A stretch of DNA of 64,000 bases from Cyclina sinensis (Eukaryota; Mollusca; Bivalvia; Venerida; Veneridae): positions 28,484,882-28,548,881 of the forward strand of contig JAAONU010000006.1 in the NCBI GenBank assembly GCA_012932295.1, written 5' to 3'. How positions within the stretch are numbered: position 1 is the first letter of the stretch; every line of letters begins with the position of its first letter. Under the pieces are notes generated by a model. That model saw only the letters and a list, made by a program, of their open reading frames with translations. It was not told where the DNA came from and ran no database searches. Positions 35,801-46,335 of the stretch are shown here, one piece after another. Position numbers and translations under genes: made by a program.

Positions 35801-38800
35801 AATGCTCTCAGAAAAGGTTTGTGGACAATTTTTTTCTGCCTCTTTTATTGTACCCTGGAAAACCTTTGATTCTTCATGTTGTATACTTTTCTTGTCTGGG
35901 CTAATACCATGCAACCAGTTGTTGGTATTCCAGGAAGCTTCAGTACCTGAAAAAGATGCATATATTATAATCTTGCTTTGAGGTCAAGGTCATGCTACAA
36001 AGGAATTTCCAGGAAAGTTTGAGTGCTGATTAAATGACTGTTTAAAAAGCTTTAAAAGGCAAACACAATACTCCTCTTTAAGTACTGTAAGGACCATGTC
36101 ATGAACCAGTATGTTCTTCAGGGAGCATTCATCATTCTTCTTGTAGATTTTATTTCATTTTAATAGAAAACGGATTTGTTCAAGTGTGTCCCTTGTTCTG
36201 TATGAAATGCTGTCTTTTCACTACATGATGAAAAATAAGATCACAGTTTAAAGCTGATATGGTCTTAGCCTTGAAAGTTTTCATATCTTCATAATTAGAT
36301 TCCTCTGGTTCTTTTCAACAAAAATGAGTATGTCACATTTTTTGGTGGTTGTTTTTTCTTCATTTAAATAATTATCAATTGTTTTGTTCAAGGTGAAAGA
36401 GTTGGGAGGGGTACCACTGATGTTACGCTGGTCTGACATGTCAAACACAATCCCAGACGAGAAAGTTGTTGTAACATACCTTATGTACCTCTGTGCTAGG
36501 TTACTAGACATCAGACATGAGTCACGTGCAGCACGTGTTATACAGCATGCTTGGAGAGCCTACAGGCTGAGAAGAATGGAAGCTGAATATAAGGTAAAAC
36601 GCATTTAAAAAAAAAACTATTTGCTACTTGAAAAGGACTCTTGCCTCTCATTGAGTCTATTGGCTTTTTTTTCAATAATAGTGAAGCCCTTGTTAATACC
36701 ATGTCTCTTGATAGGTTCCAGCTCGTAGATATATACAAAGTAGATAGGGGTTTTAATAAAAGTTTCTTGTTGTTCCTGTTGATCTGTGACAGGCATTGGG
36801 GTTTTTAATGAAAACAGCTTTAGCCTTAACTAAGGTATCAAAGTTAACTAAGGTATAAGGAAAAATGGTATTCAGTTCTATAAAAGTTAGCCCTCTGATT
36901 CTTGGCAGTTTTTCCCTTGTCCCATTTCAAAGATCATATGCCATGACTCTCTTTCATGTCAGGTTAAAGGAAAAGCAGTGGTTGTCATCCAGCGGGCTGT
37001 AAGAAAGTTCCTGGCATTGAGACAAGAGAAGCACAGAGAGAGTGCTGCTGTACGTATCCAGAGTGTATGGCGAGGGCACAGGGCCAGATGCGAGGCACGT
37101 AGACTACGTGAAGAAGTTATCCTTCGTCAGCACATGCATGCAGTCAGGTTACTTCAGGTAACAAATCCTTTAAACATAGTTTTACAAGCATATAAATAAC
37201 ATCTTCTGATAGGGAAACTGACTAATTGTAAAGATGAAATTGACCATAAAGAGTTGTTTTCTTAACATTTTGCTACATGTTGCTATTTTTGAGTGTATGT
37301 CATGGGCTTAGTAAAATATAATTGAAAGAAACAAGATGATAAAAATATCATTCCATCACCTTGTTTGACCAGGAAAAAAGATGAATTGTTGAAATTATAA
37401 TTTTTTCTTGACTCTAAGACTCTACGTACAAATGATAACTCTTGAATAGTGTTACTTATATTTCACAATAACTTATAGAAGAATATTGTTGACTTTTCTT
37501 TTTTTAGAAAAAAGTAAGATGTTACTTGTACAGAAGAAGGTATCTACAGATGAAGGCTGCTGTGACACAGATACAGGCATACTGTAGAGGTTATCTGTTA
37601 CGCAAGAAATTTCACATGGCTGCTACCAATATACAGCGCGTCTATAGGGGTCATTTTGCCCGTCAACAGGTCAGGAAGACGAAACAAGCAGCTGTCAGAA
37701 TACAAGCAGCTGTCAGAGGGTTTCTGGTTCGAAAATCTCTACAGAAATGCAATGCTGCAGCAAGAACAATACAAGACAGGTTTAGGGCATACCTCGAAAT
37801 GAAGAGACAACACATTGAGTACAAAAATCTAAGGAAATCTTGTATTATTATCCAGAAGGGTTGGAGAAAGTATTTAATAGCGAAAAATGTCAAACGAATC
37901 ACAGCTGCAGTCAAAATACAATCTAGTTACAGACGTTACATAGCTAGAAAGAACTATATAAAACTCCGAGAATCTGCCATTCACTTACAGGCTGCTGCTA
38001 GAGGCTATTTTCAAAGGCAGAAGTTAAATGCGTGTAAAAAAGCAGTTGTACTAATACAGAGGAGGTTTAGAGACTATGTGGTTGCCAAGCAACAAAGGCA
38101 TGAATTCTTATGTGTTAAAGAAGCTGCAGTTTTTCTACAGTCCCAAAGGAGAATGGTTATTCAGAGAAGAAAATACCTGGTAGTTTCTGCAAGTGTTCTA
38201 AAACTACAAGCGTATGCTAGAATGTTGAGACAGAGACAAAAATTCCTGAGACTGAAAAATTCAACAGAAACACTTCAGAAGTATTACAGAGCTTATTTGT
38301 TAGGAAGGGTTGCTAGAAAAGATTTCCTTGTGGCAAAAGGGGCAGCCATTACAATTCAGGCATCTTTTAGAGGTCACATGGTCAGGCAGAAGATGAGAAA
38401 ATTGACGTCTGCTGCAGTCACTATTCAGAGTTGTATTAGACAGTACTTGGCAAGGAAGAGATATTTAGCAGTGAAAACAGCAGCTATTGCATGCCAGCAG
38501 AGATTCAGGGCAAATGTTTCTAGTTGCAAAGAACGAGAGAACTACAAAAAAATGAGAAATTCAGCCATAACTGTGCAGAAAATGTTCCGAGGAAAGAAAT
38601 GCAGACAAATGTATAAAAGAGATAGAGACAGTGTGGTTAAAGTGCAGTCTTTTGTTAGAATGTTCTTGTGTAGAAGACGGTACCTGAAAATTAAACAGGC
38701 TGTCATTGTCTTGCAGGCCAGCTTCAGATCAAAACAAATTGTTGAAGCTTGCAGGCGACAGTATCTCATTATGTTAGGTGCAATTATCACACTTCAGGCA

Positions 38801-41800
38801 GGAGTTAGGGGAATGAACTGTCGACGTCAATACCAGGAAACTAGGTGTCACATTATTCATCTCCAGGCTTCTATGAGGGGTTGTATCCAGTACAGAAAAT
38901 TTAAAAAGCTTAAACAGTCAACAGTGATAATACAGAGAAGACTAAGAGACACCTTGGTTGCTAGGCAACAGAGGTCGCAGTTCATCCAGATGAGACAAGC
39001 GGCAGTCAGAATTCAGAGTGCTTGGAGAAAGAAGAAAACTAGACAGGAATATTTGAAAATGAAACATTTCATTGTTGTTGCTCAGTCCGCAGTAAGAAAG
39101 TTTATACACCAGAAAAGATACAGAAATCTGAAAAATGCAGTGGCCATTATTGAGAATTACTACCAGGCTAAAATCATAGGTGAAACTTGCAGACGACACT
39201 TTCTGGTATGTAAAGGAGCTGTGTTGACAATTCAGGCAGCTTTTAGAGGTTACAGAGATAGGAAAATGTTGCAAGAAAGACAGAAGGCAGCGTGTAGAAT
39301 TCAGGCATGGTACAGAGGATATCTGAGGCAAAAGCAATATCAGCAGTTGATAAGAGTCACCATAATTTGTCAGAGAAGATACAAGTCAATTCTTCTGGCC
39401 AGAAAAATACATGGAGAGTATGTACACATCAGAAATGCTGCAATTACCATACAGGCTGTGTTCAGAGGATGTTATGAGCGTAAGCAGTATTTGAAGAAGC
39501 GTAAGAGTGCTATAAAAATTCAGTCTGCTGTGAGAGGGTATCTTCAACAGAAGCGTTACCAGAATATTCTTAGATCTGTTGTTAAAACTCAGAGGAGAAT
39601 CAGAGAAATTTTGTTGTTCAGACAAGAAAGAAGTGACTATCTCAAACTGAAGAATGCAGCTGTTGTTGTGCAGTCAGCGTGGAGAATGAAACAGGAGCAG
39701 CAGAAGTTCAAGGTCAGTAAGAGGTCAGTCATTTTGATCCAGTCAGCAGTAAGAAGTTTTCTGCAACAGCGGAAGTACCAAAGACTCAAGTTAGCAGCAA
39801 GCACTCTTCAAAAAATCTATCGTGCCAAAAAATTAGGAGACAGTTGCAGGCGAGAATTTCTTGTTGCCAAGGGAGCAGCCATGACAATACAAGCCTGGTT
39901 CAGAGGCTATATTGTACGAAAACAACTAAGACAAGAAATCAGATCAGCGACTGTAATACAAGCATGGTTTAGGAGTTATAGTCAGCATAGGAGGTTCCTG
40001 CAACTAAGAAATGCCACGCTAGCATGTCAGAGGAGGTATAGAGCTATCCTCATTGGTCAAAAGATGCAAGGTCAGTTTGAGAGTGCTAAGAAAGCAGTTA
40101 TTTGTCTGCAAGCTGTTGTCAGAACATGGAAATGTAGAAGGGAGTTTCTAAAGGTGAAAACTGCGGTGCTGAAGATTCAAACCCTATTCAGAATGCAGAT
40201 GGAAAGAAGGAAGTACTTGGCTCAGAGAAAGGCAGCTGTCATTATTCAGCAGTGGTTTAGAGGAGCCCTGAAAATTAATGCTGCCAGACGGAACTTCCTC
40301 CTCCATAAAGGGGCTGCCATTACAATACAGGCATATGTTAAGACGTACTTGATTCGAAAACTGTATCTGCAGACAGTTGCAAGAAGAAAGAATTTTGCAG
40401 CTGTACGAATTCAGTCTTGGTTTAGGGGCGTAAAAGTCAGGAATGACTACATACAGCAGAAGAGGGCTGCAGTGATCCTGCAGACAAGATGGCGGGCAGA
40501 ACTACAGTGCCGTCAGCATGTGATGCAGTATCATAAACTAAGAGATGCTGTAATTGCTGTGCAGAGCATGTACAGGGGTATGATGGCTCGCAAGTCACTG
40601 AGACGGAATAAGGCAGTTGTTAAAATCCAGGCAAACTTTCGAATGTTTAGACAAAGAAAAGAGTTCAACAAAATTATGAAAGCATCTTTAACAATACAGT
40701 CAGTAGTAAGGACATGGCTAGCTAGGAGACAGTTAGAATATTTGAAAAGTCATCGTCAGCAGCTGCATGCTGCAGTAACCATACAGTCAGGGGTAAGAGT
40801 CTGGCTAGCAAGGAAACAGCTTGCAACATTGAAGGAACAAAGTCAGCGTAAGAGGGACCAATACTTACAACAAGTGGTGAAAGCTGTCAGAATAAATATG
40901 GCTGCTGTCAAAATACAACGTTGCTATAGGAACCACTGCATAATGAAGGTTGCTAGTGAAAGGTTACACAGCATCCTGGTAATTCAGGTAAGTTAATCTA
41001 ACCATATATTCATTTTTTTTTTTAAAGTAGAAATATAAATATTCAAATGCAGGTACTTTTGGAGATTGCCTCTTCATTTAGCCAATGACACGACAAAACA
41101 TGACATATTAGAAGTGGTGACTTAATATATGTCTGCAAATTCCAAAATAACCATATCTGTAAACTAATTTCAAGTGGTGAAGGCTTGTATTTGCAAACAA
41201 GCTTGTTCACATTTGCAGCTGACCCAAAGGGAATTGTTAAAATTATTACATTTTCATAGACGAGAAACGTTGGGTTCTAGTACTTAAAAGGAATGATTGT
41301 TAAATAAAGTGTTCAAAGTATATCTTTTGCTAATTCACCCTTCTTGTTACTAGTACCTGGGGAAAATGGTTATTTTGAGTTCTCTCCTACCTGTTCATAA
41401 ATTATATGCTTTTTGATGCATTAAATACAACAATAGCATGATAAAATAAAAAAAATGTAGGCTTACACTATTCTGTACAAAATAGACTGCCTCATTATTG
41501 AATTTCCTGGTTAAATGACAAGTTGTGAAAAACCTCACTTTAATGTGTCACTAAAGAATGAATATATATGTGTGCTATATTAAAGAGATGGGTAAGAAGC
41601 CGGTTACAAAGAATACATTACCTGCAAGACAAACAGCGTGTGATTCAGTTGCAAGCTCGTGTGCGAACATGGCTCGCAAGACGCGACAGGGCTGCACGAG
41701 TTATACAGAGAGCAGCTAGAAAGTGGTTAGGATCTGCTGATATCAGAAAACAGAACAGAGCTGCCCAAAGAATTCAGGTCCTTATTTTCATGTTTGTCTT

Positions 41801-44800
41801 GTGTGTTATTTTTAAGTGAATGCTGTAAAATTTGTGAAATTGAAAGTAGACACAGGCCCGAGCTGAATGTTTATGTTTTTTCTGGACTACTTCACTACCA
41901 TTTTGGAAATTTCTTTTGTTCTTTTTTAGAAGATGGTAGTTTTAGCAAGATTTTAAGATATTTGTTTTCTGTTCTAAGTGCAATTTTAACTAAATTTACA
42001 TTGCAGGAACTGATTAACATGAAATAAATATTCCTTAAAGGATACTAGTGGTTACTGATGTCTTGAATTAACATATGGTTATGTGACCCTGTAAAATCAC
42101 TGTTCACACCACCGAGAGTTTGTATAATGTTTACTTGATATGCAGTTTGATACATGTATAATTTTCTTTTCAACAATAGGCACTTTGGAGGGGATTCCAT
42201 GTCCGTAAGAATATAAAGAATCGCAGATTGACATTACTACGGAAGCGTGTCCAGGAGGCGACGGCATCCGCTACGGAAGAAAAGAAGTTGGGTAACAGAA
42301 CATCGTCAGCTCTTGACTTCCTGCTTCGATTTAAACAGCTGTCACAGGTCTTAGATGCTCTGTTACATCTAGGTAAAACATAAATTATTCATATTAAACT
42401 GTAAATAAAGACGTTACTTCTTACTTACTTACTAAACTTAACAAGACAAAAGACTTTCACTGTAATAGTCTAGAAGAAATGTTAGGTCATGAACTTATAA
42501 GTAAGTGTAACGTTTTAGCAACCTATGGGGTTGTGAGTGTTAACATGCAAAAACACTATGCTGCTGATGTGCAGAGATTCATAGCTACTGACTGCTCGTT
42601 CATAAAAGTTGTTAAAATGTAGAGTTCTGCACTCGATTCTTAATATGTATAAACAGTTGTTTGGTTTCTTATGGATGATTAAGGCTAAATATAAATCGAT
42701 GGTCATTATTCATGAAAAAATGGTTGTATTCTTAAGTTTAAAACAGGCCTCAAATGATCAGATATTGCCTAGACACTCTTCAGTGCATTAATTAAAGTTC
42801 ATTATTTGGCAGTTATCATTACTCTTCAGAAGTAAACCAATTATTTTTGACAAAAATATTTATTGAGGTTTGAAATCTGAACAAGATGATAACTCTCAAT
42901 ACCCCAGTAACAAAGCAACTGTTTAAAGGTGTAAAACCAACAGCTGTTCATATAACATTACAAAGAAGTACATTTTGTATATCAGAAATCCTTTTATGCT
43001 TTAAAACCTTTTACTTTATGTGATTTCTTTCTTTTGTTCATATATGTACTTACAAGTTCTAAACAACACTCTCTTCTTAAATAAGTTAATGTACAACTGA
43101 CAGTTTTCACATTAACACCTTAGGCAGACATTTTGTTTAACTCTTAAAACTTGAATCACAAAGATAAAGTAATGATATTTTTTTTGTAATCTTTTGTAGA
43201 AGTTGCAAGTCGTTTATCAGGGATCTGCTGTGAACGTATGGTCGAGGTAAATGCTGTACCGGTACTGTACCGACTGGTGCGTGGGTGTAACCGGAGTCTG
43301 CCTCACATGGAGATAATCAAGTCAACTGTTTGTATACTGACCAATCTCGCAAAGGTATGTTCGACTGTTTATTGTTGCACAGCTTTTCCACAAGGTCAGG
43401 TGCTTGTAAAATGTAAATTTTCAATGAAATTGTTTCACTTCATTTATTTTGTTCATTTATTTGAATGATGAAGTTTAGCAATACTAATGAAGAATTCTCT
43501 TTATATGATGAAAAATGTTGGTTTGTGTATGTGGCTAGGTGAAAATTCTATTGATTCAGCTATATTTTTTGTGACTCGTCACTGCCATGTTTTATGTACC
43601 AAATAAGAATTTTTAAACGCAACAATTTTACCAACATTTCGTCATAGCATCCATATTTTGACTTTCTCTCTCATCTGGAAAATAGAGTGAAACTGACATC
43701 TTTTGTTGGTATTTATGTACAGTTAAGTGTAAGTTTTGACGCGGTTATTGATATAGGAAATTAAACAGCTGCTGTACTTGTATATTTTTCCAGTATGAGA
43801 AGACGCGACCAGCAGTGTATGAAGCAGAGGGTGGGGTAAACACATTGGTAGATCTGTTGCAGATATACAGAGGAAAGTGTCAGATCTTCACGAAAACTTG
43901 TACGCTCATCGGAATCATTGCTCTGGACACTCCTTGTAAAATGGTATAATCATCATTCTTTTATTATTTCATAGGTACAGCCAGTATAGAAATCTAAAGG
44001 AGTAAGCGTATCCTTATAAGATTGAAATATTTTTTGAAATTCAGTTAAAATAGATAAAAAATATGAAGGTGTAAATGCAAAAATGCAAATACATATATTT
44101 CTCTTCTTAGTTTGAATGAAATTGTGTAGGTAGTGATACAGTGGTTATCTGATTCTTAACACAGTGGACCTTGATTTGATCCTGGTCAGATATTTTGCAC
44201 ATTTGTGATCTTGGTCAGATATTTTGCACATTCTTGAAAGAATACACTGTTGGAAAGTTGAGATATTAGCACAAAGTCACAGTTAAGATATCTTGTCTAA
44301 AGCTCAACAGAAGCTTTGTCATTAGAGAAAACTGATTATTCAAAGCTTAGGAATGCTCTGTGTTGTTATGTAGTCCATATCTTAAAAAAAAAAGAAAATG
44401 TGGTTCAGCCATACAATATACCATGGGAAGGTTCTTGCACTTGAATGACTCCATTTATGTTAGACATGTATCATAATACAACTCTAAATGGAGTCATTTA
44501 CATGCATGTGCAGAACAACCGAGGTAAAGTTGATTATTCATTAGTTACAAAAAACATTGCAGCAGAAGGAAAATTGTCAGTGATAGAATATACTGTTCCA
44601 GAAAGGTAACTTTCAAATTTACATCTTGCAGAATATTCTTGAGGACAAGAAACTGGTCGAACGACTCAGAAGTATACACACACTTACTGCACGTAAACAC
44701 AAGTTAGAGGAGACACAGCGAGTTACACGTGCAAAGATGAATGCCAGTTCATTGAATGCTACATTCGTGGTACGCTCACCAATGAAGAAGCAAAAAATTA

Positions 44801-44907
44801 AGCCAGACTGGTCTTTGCATAAAGATAAAATGAGTGACATTGAAAACCCACTGAAAGCAATACATTTTGTGCTTGGAAATCTAGGAATTCAGGCCAGTGC
44901 TCGGTGA
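23248..44907 (+). CDS. ASPM: ASPM / abnormal spindle protein, complete coding region in 21 exons
   Basis: Spindle-pole and microtubule minus-end protein that focuses poles and orients spindles in dividing cells. Coding exons: 23248-23844, 24300-27150, 27561-27665, 27925-28074, 28993-29297, 30207-30348, 30798-30928, 33135-33310, 33560-33693, 34227-34415, 34679-34791, 35201-35399, 35743-35816, 36393-36593, 36963-37157, 37508-40987, 41586-41777, 42180-42372, 43200-43354, 43794-43943, 44632-44907. All introns are GT-AG and all phases join without a stop, giving 3,335 residues, close to human ASPM (3,477). Domains by residue: ASH about 88-192; low-complexity linker 200-1185; ASPM-specific block 1190-1450; CH1 about 1460-1570; CH2 about 1610-1770; about 54 IQ motifs 1770-3090; C-terminal helical (armadillo-like) region 3100-3335. 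Diagnostic strings: [34 protein letters not shown], and KPDW near the C-terminus. The start is the first ATG of the exon that opens at the acceptor at 23229; 5' UTR lies upstream. Exon edges were read by eye without transcript data. Confidence 0.96.
23845..24299 (+). other. ASPM intron 1 (between coding exons 1 and 2)
   Basis: AT-rich intron, donor GTAAGT, acceptor TTTATTTTAG. Nothing else seen. Confidence 0.85.
24300..27150 (+). CDS. ASPM: ASPM coding exon 2: long disordered linker with repeated short motifs
   Basis: 2,851 nt, in phase 0, out phase 1 (GTTG|GTAAGT). Rich in K, E, S and T with no globular domain visible. It holds five copies of a Phe-centred motif, EPSFL[EQ] or TPTFLQ (residues 420, 447, 467, 489, 529), and five of an RRxT-type motif (655, 678, 703, 798, 901). 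Several S/T-P sites suggest mitotic phosphorylation. In vertebrates the equivalent N-terminal linker binds katanin and is phosphorylated; assigning those roles here is inference. Confidence 0.92.
27561..27665 (+). CDS. ASPM: ASPM coding exon 3
   Basis: 105 nt, phase 1 in and out, acceptor TTTCTTAAG, donor GTAGGT. It encodes a basic linker ([18 protein letters not shown]). Not conserved enough to identify alone; it is placed by phase and by joining exons 2 and 4. Confidence 0.85.
27925..28074 (+). CDS. ASPM: ASPM coding exon 4: start of ASPM-specific block
   Basis: 150 nt, phase 1 in and out, acceptor TTATTCACAG, donor GTAAAT. It encodes [20 protein letters not shown] and ILTPPEE, which closely match the start of the conserved region before the CH domains in vertebrate ASPM. 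Confidence 0.95.
28475..28950 (+). mobile_element. Dispersed repeat in ASPM intron 4
   Basis: Starts near TGTCGCCTGCTACGAAATAG, followed by a GTCTGTCTGTCCATCTGTCC microsatellite and a core with 'acaggaatgatcagtaccaag' and 'tcagagttatggcccttta'; ends near ATCGCCCTTGTTTTTA. The core is the inverted counterpart of 19316-19560. Confidence 0.65.
28993..29297 (+). CDS. ASPM: ASPM coding exon 5: conserved pre-CH block
   Basis: 305 nt, phase 1 in, phase 0 out, acceptor TTATTTCAG, donor GTGTGT. It encodes the ASPM signature [12 protein letters not shown]...LLVRKDK...[20 protein letters not shown], nearly colinear with the human protein. Confidence 0.95.
29298..30206 (+). other. ASPM intron 5
   Basis: AT-rich intron, no repeats or exons recognised. 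Confidence 0.8.
30207..30348 (+). CDS. ASPM: ASPM coding exon 6
   Basis: 142 nt, phase 0 in, phase 1 out, acceptor TTTTTTTCAG, donor GTAAGT. It encodes TIFGEVVPL...[20 protein letters not shown], one of the most conserved ASPM segments. Confidence 0.95.
30798..30928 (+). CDS. ASPM: ASPM coding exon 7
   Basis: 131 nt, phase 1 in, phase 0 out, acceptor CCTGTTACAG, donor GTGAGG. It encodes [20 protein letters not shown] and the [12 protein letters not shown] motif, matching vertebrate DPCLFCKDAEFK. Confidence 0.95.
31105..32775 (+). mobile_element. Long dispersed repeat filling ASPM intron 7
   Basis: Opens with a palindromic TTGCTCACCTGAGCACAAAA and 'tgctcaaggtgag', passes through diverged ~150-bp repeats ('catgtgtatagttttgcatgt', 'gctgaccatgac' phrases), and ends with CATGTGAGCGATATAGGGCC followed by 'cttgttt'. 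These end phrases are common in bivalve intronic repeats. No intact frame. Confidence 0.6.
33135..33310 (+). CDS. ASPM: ASPM coding exon 8: start of CH1
   Basis: 176 nt, phase 0 in, phase 2 out, acceptor TTGCTTTCCAG, donor GTAAGG. It encodes [19 protein letters not shown] and then [20 protein letters not shown]; the DLRDGLRL part is the start of a calponin-homology fold. It follows the long repeat-filled intron 7. Confidence 0.95.
33560..33693 (+). CDS. ASPM: ASPM coding exon 9: CH1 core
   Basis: 134 nt, phase 2 in, phase 1 out, acceptor TTATTACAG, donor GTAAAG. It encodes [20 protein letters not shown] and [20 protein letters not shown], the central CH helices ([10 protein letters not shown] is the usual CH string). 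Confidence 0.95.
34227..34415 (+). CDS. ASPM: ASPM coding exon 10: end of CH1 and linker
   Basis: 189 nt, phase 1 in and out, acceptor TATTTCTAG, donor GTGAGT. It encodes [20 protein letters not shown] (the terminal CH helix, compare DIVDG...LLW) and then a coiled-coil-like [14 protein letters not shown] stretch leading to CH2. Confidence 0.94.
34679..34791 (+). CDS. ASPM: ASPM coding exon 11: start of CH2
   Basis: 113 nt, phase 1 in, phase 0 out, acceptor AATTATATAG, donor GTTTGT. It encodes [20 protein letters not shown], the first helix of the second CH domain. Confidence 0.93.
35201..35399 (+). CDS. ASPM: ASPM coding exon 12: CH2
   Basis: 199 nt, phase 0 in, phase 1 out, acceptor CATTTTTCAG, donor GTAAAG. 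It encodes [20 protein letters not shown] and YHPGLLPL, the CH2 core (SFSDGRALC), then a variable Asn/Ser-rich insertion as in vertebrate ASPM. Confidence 0.94.
35743..35816 (+). CDS. ASPM: ASPM coding exon 13
   Basis: 74 nt, phase 1 in, phase 0 out, acceptor CTCATGTACAG, donor GTTTGT. It encodes [18 protein letters not shown], matching human YKELLENEKKNFHLVRSA. Confidence 0.92.
36393..36593 (+). CDS. ASPM: ASPM coding exon 14: end of CH2 and first IQ motif
   Basis: 67 codons, phase 0 both ends, acceptor TGTTCAAG, donor GTAAAA. It encodes [20 protein letters not shown] and [11 protein letters not shown], almost identical to vertebrates, then the first IQ motif ([14 protein letters not shown]), a binding site for calmodulin or myosin-light-chain-like proteins. 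Confidence 0.95.
36963..37157 (+). CDS. ASPM: ASPM coding exon 15: IQ motifs
   Basis: 65 codons, phase 0, acceptor TTCATGTCAG, donor GTAACA. It contains [15 protein letters not shown] and [14 protein letters not shown], and ends in AVRLLQ, so a third IQ motif is cut by the intron immediately after its Gln. Confidence 0.94.
37508..40987 (+). CDS. ASPM: ASPM coding exon 16: giant IQ-repeat exon
   Basis: 3,480 nt, 1,160 codons, phase 0 both ends, uninterrupted. I count 46 complete IQ or IQ-like units plus a part-unit cut at the exon end. From about the ninth unit spacing is regular: 27, 23, 23 residues, a 73-residue (219-bp) module repeated about ten times. First-position units read like AAITIQAxFRGxxxR, second-position [13 protein letters not shown], third-position more degenerate (xxxQRRYRAxL). 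This exon makes the long alpha-helical rod that binds calmodulin. It corresponds to the single giant exon of vertebrate ASPM. Confidence 0.97.
40988..41585 (+). other. ASPM intron 16
   Basis: Intron after the giant IQ exon, no feature beyond AT-rich sequence. It splits an IQ motif just after the Gln codon. Confidence 0.8.
41586..41777 (+). CDS. ASPM: ASPM coding exon 17: last IQ motifs
   Basis: 64 codons, phase 0 both ends, acceptor TATATTAAAG, weak donor CAG|GTCCTT. It begins RWVRSRLQR, completing the IQ motif cut after the Gln of exon 16, and contains [15 protein letters not shown] and [11 protein letters not shown]. It ends AQRIQ, again cutting an IQ motif just after Gln. Confidence 0.88.
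42180..42372 (+). CDS. ASPM: ASPM coding exon 18
   Basis: 193 nt, phase 0 in, phase 1 out, acceptor TTCAACAATAG, donor GTAAAA. It completes the last IQ motif ([11 protein letters not shown]), then encodes [20 protein letters not shown] and HL, the start of the C-terminal helical-repeat region conserved with human ASPM. Confidence 0.92.
42373..43199 (+). other. ASPM intron 18
   Basis: AT-rich intron; nothing else supported. Confidence 0.8.
43200..43354 (+). CDS. ASPM: ASPM coding exon 19: C-terminal helical region
   Basis: 155 nt, phase 1 in, phase 0 out, acceptor ATCTTTTGTAG, donor GTATGT. It encodes [20 protein letters not shown] and [20 protein letters not shown], colinear with human ...FVLIRSCNRSIPCMEVI. 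Confidence 0.93.
43794..43943 (+). CDS. ASPM: ASPM coding exon 20
   Basis: 50 codons, phase 0, acceptor ATTTTTCCAG, donor GTATAA. It encodes [10 protein letters not shown]...LLQIYRGK...[15 protein letters not shown], matching human YEKTTSAVYD and IFTKTC. Confidence 0.93.
44632..44907 (+). CDS. ASPM: ASPM coding exon 21: C-terminus and stop
   Basis: 92 codons including TGA at 44905-44907, phase 0, acceptor ACATCTTGCAG. It encodes [10 protein letters not shown]... and the C-terminal signature [20 protein letters not shown], then [10 protein letters not shown] (human [20 protein letters not shown]). Confidence 0.95.
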   Translation, partial: NILEDKKLVERLRSIHTLTARKHKLEETQRVTRAKMNASSLNATFVVRSPMKKQKIKPDWSLHKDKMSDIENPLKAIHFVLGNLGIQASAR

Positions 44908-46209
44908 ATTTAGACATATCTGAGCAGAAGTAGGTACAGAGAAAACAGTGTCATATCCATTGTGTTCAGAGTGATATAATTAGTTCTTCAAAATTTAGGA
45001 CTACAGCAAACTTTCACGGGATTCAAAGTGATGACCATCAAGAAAAAAAGAATTATATTTAAAAAATACTTTGTAGCATAACTGCTTTTATAATAGACAG
45101 TAAATGTTTGGTGGAGCAAAGGTTTTATGTATGTTAATAAGCTTTTAGATGTGTTACTAGATGTTTGCTTCATTTGTCATCATTTGGCTTTGCCTGCAGA
45201 ACGAATATTTAATAATGTTAATAACCTTATGGTGCATAGAAGAAAAAAAATGAAAGCTCAAGGTAGTCACAGAAATGAAGAAATACTATTTATAAATGCA
45301 TTGAAAATAACTTTTAAGTACATTGTATGTGTACGACTACATGCTTTCATATCTTGTGAAATCAACCATACATTTCTAATGTACATGTAGCTGGAAGATT
45401 TGTCGTGTAACTCACTATGGATAATAGACAAAAAAGAAGACTTTGTTTGATATAACTTTTATATGTTGACCGTTGAGAAGGCAAATTAAATAAATACTTC
45501 AAAGATCCATTTTTTTTACATAGATAAAATATACTGAAATAACAGGATTTTACATATTTATTTCGAGGATTGTAACAAATATTCCCATTCCTTAAACAGT
45601 TATATACAAAACCATATTTACAAATCTGTAGGAAGCACCAACAGTTTCACTAAACATGATGATACTCATACATCATTGAAATGCAAATTAGCTACAGTCA
45701 TATGCGTAGTCATGGGAAATTAGGCAGATCATATAGTATATTAAGTAATAATAAATATCCAATATCTGCTATACATTTAAATCCTTGTTGTAAGGTTAGT
45801 TGTAATATAAAAGTAAATTCTGTTATTTTAGTTTATATTATATTCACCTGTGAAACTAGATCTATAAAAGTGTTTGACAAAAGAGTGTAATGAAAAAAAA
45901 GTCTTCATTATTTTTTTGAATTTTATAACTATAATTCCTCACTTTTAACTTACCTGTAGAACATTTGGAGAAGTTTGAAAAATGACCTCTGTGTGTTGTT
46001 GTTGTTGTTTCTTTCTGTGTTTCATCTTTTCTATGTTGCATCTTTTCTATGCGTTTCCTTTTGTGTCTGCTGTCCTTTTATTTATATTCATGGAAGCTTT
46101 TAGCACTATTGAATTTTAGATGTAATCATGTATTCTACATGTAGATAAAGTTGTAGAAATTGTAATATATGTACCTCTCATTTCATTCTGCTTGTCATAG
46201 AAATATTTT

Positions 46210-46335
46210 TATGTCTCCTGATGGAGGGTGTAATGTTTTTTGGTCTGTCTGTTTGTTTGTCACAAAACTTTAACTTTCTTTAGGCCCCTTGTGGGGCTTG
46301 GCATTCATTTAAATGTAGTGCTTGTTTACTCATGA
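46210..46335 (+). repeat. Short pearl-like remnant in ASPM 3' UTR
   Basis: ATGTCTCCTGATGGAGG hairpin, 'ggtctgtctgtttgtttgtcac' microsatellite and 'aaaactttaac', then ends in GTAGTGCTTGTT. Same ends as the element at 55668-55937 but without core units. Confidence 0.6.
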
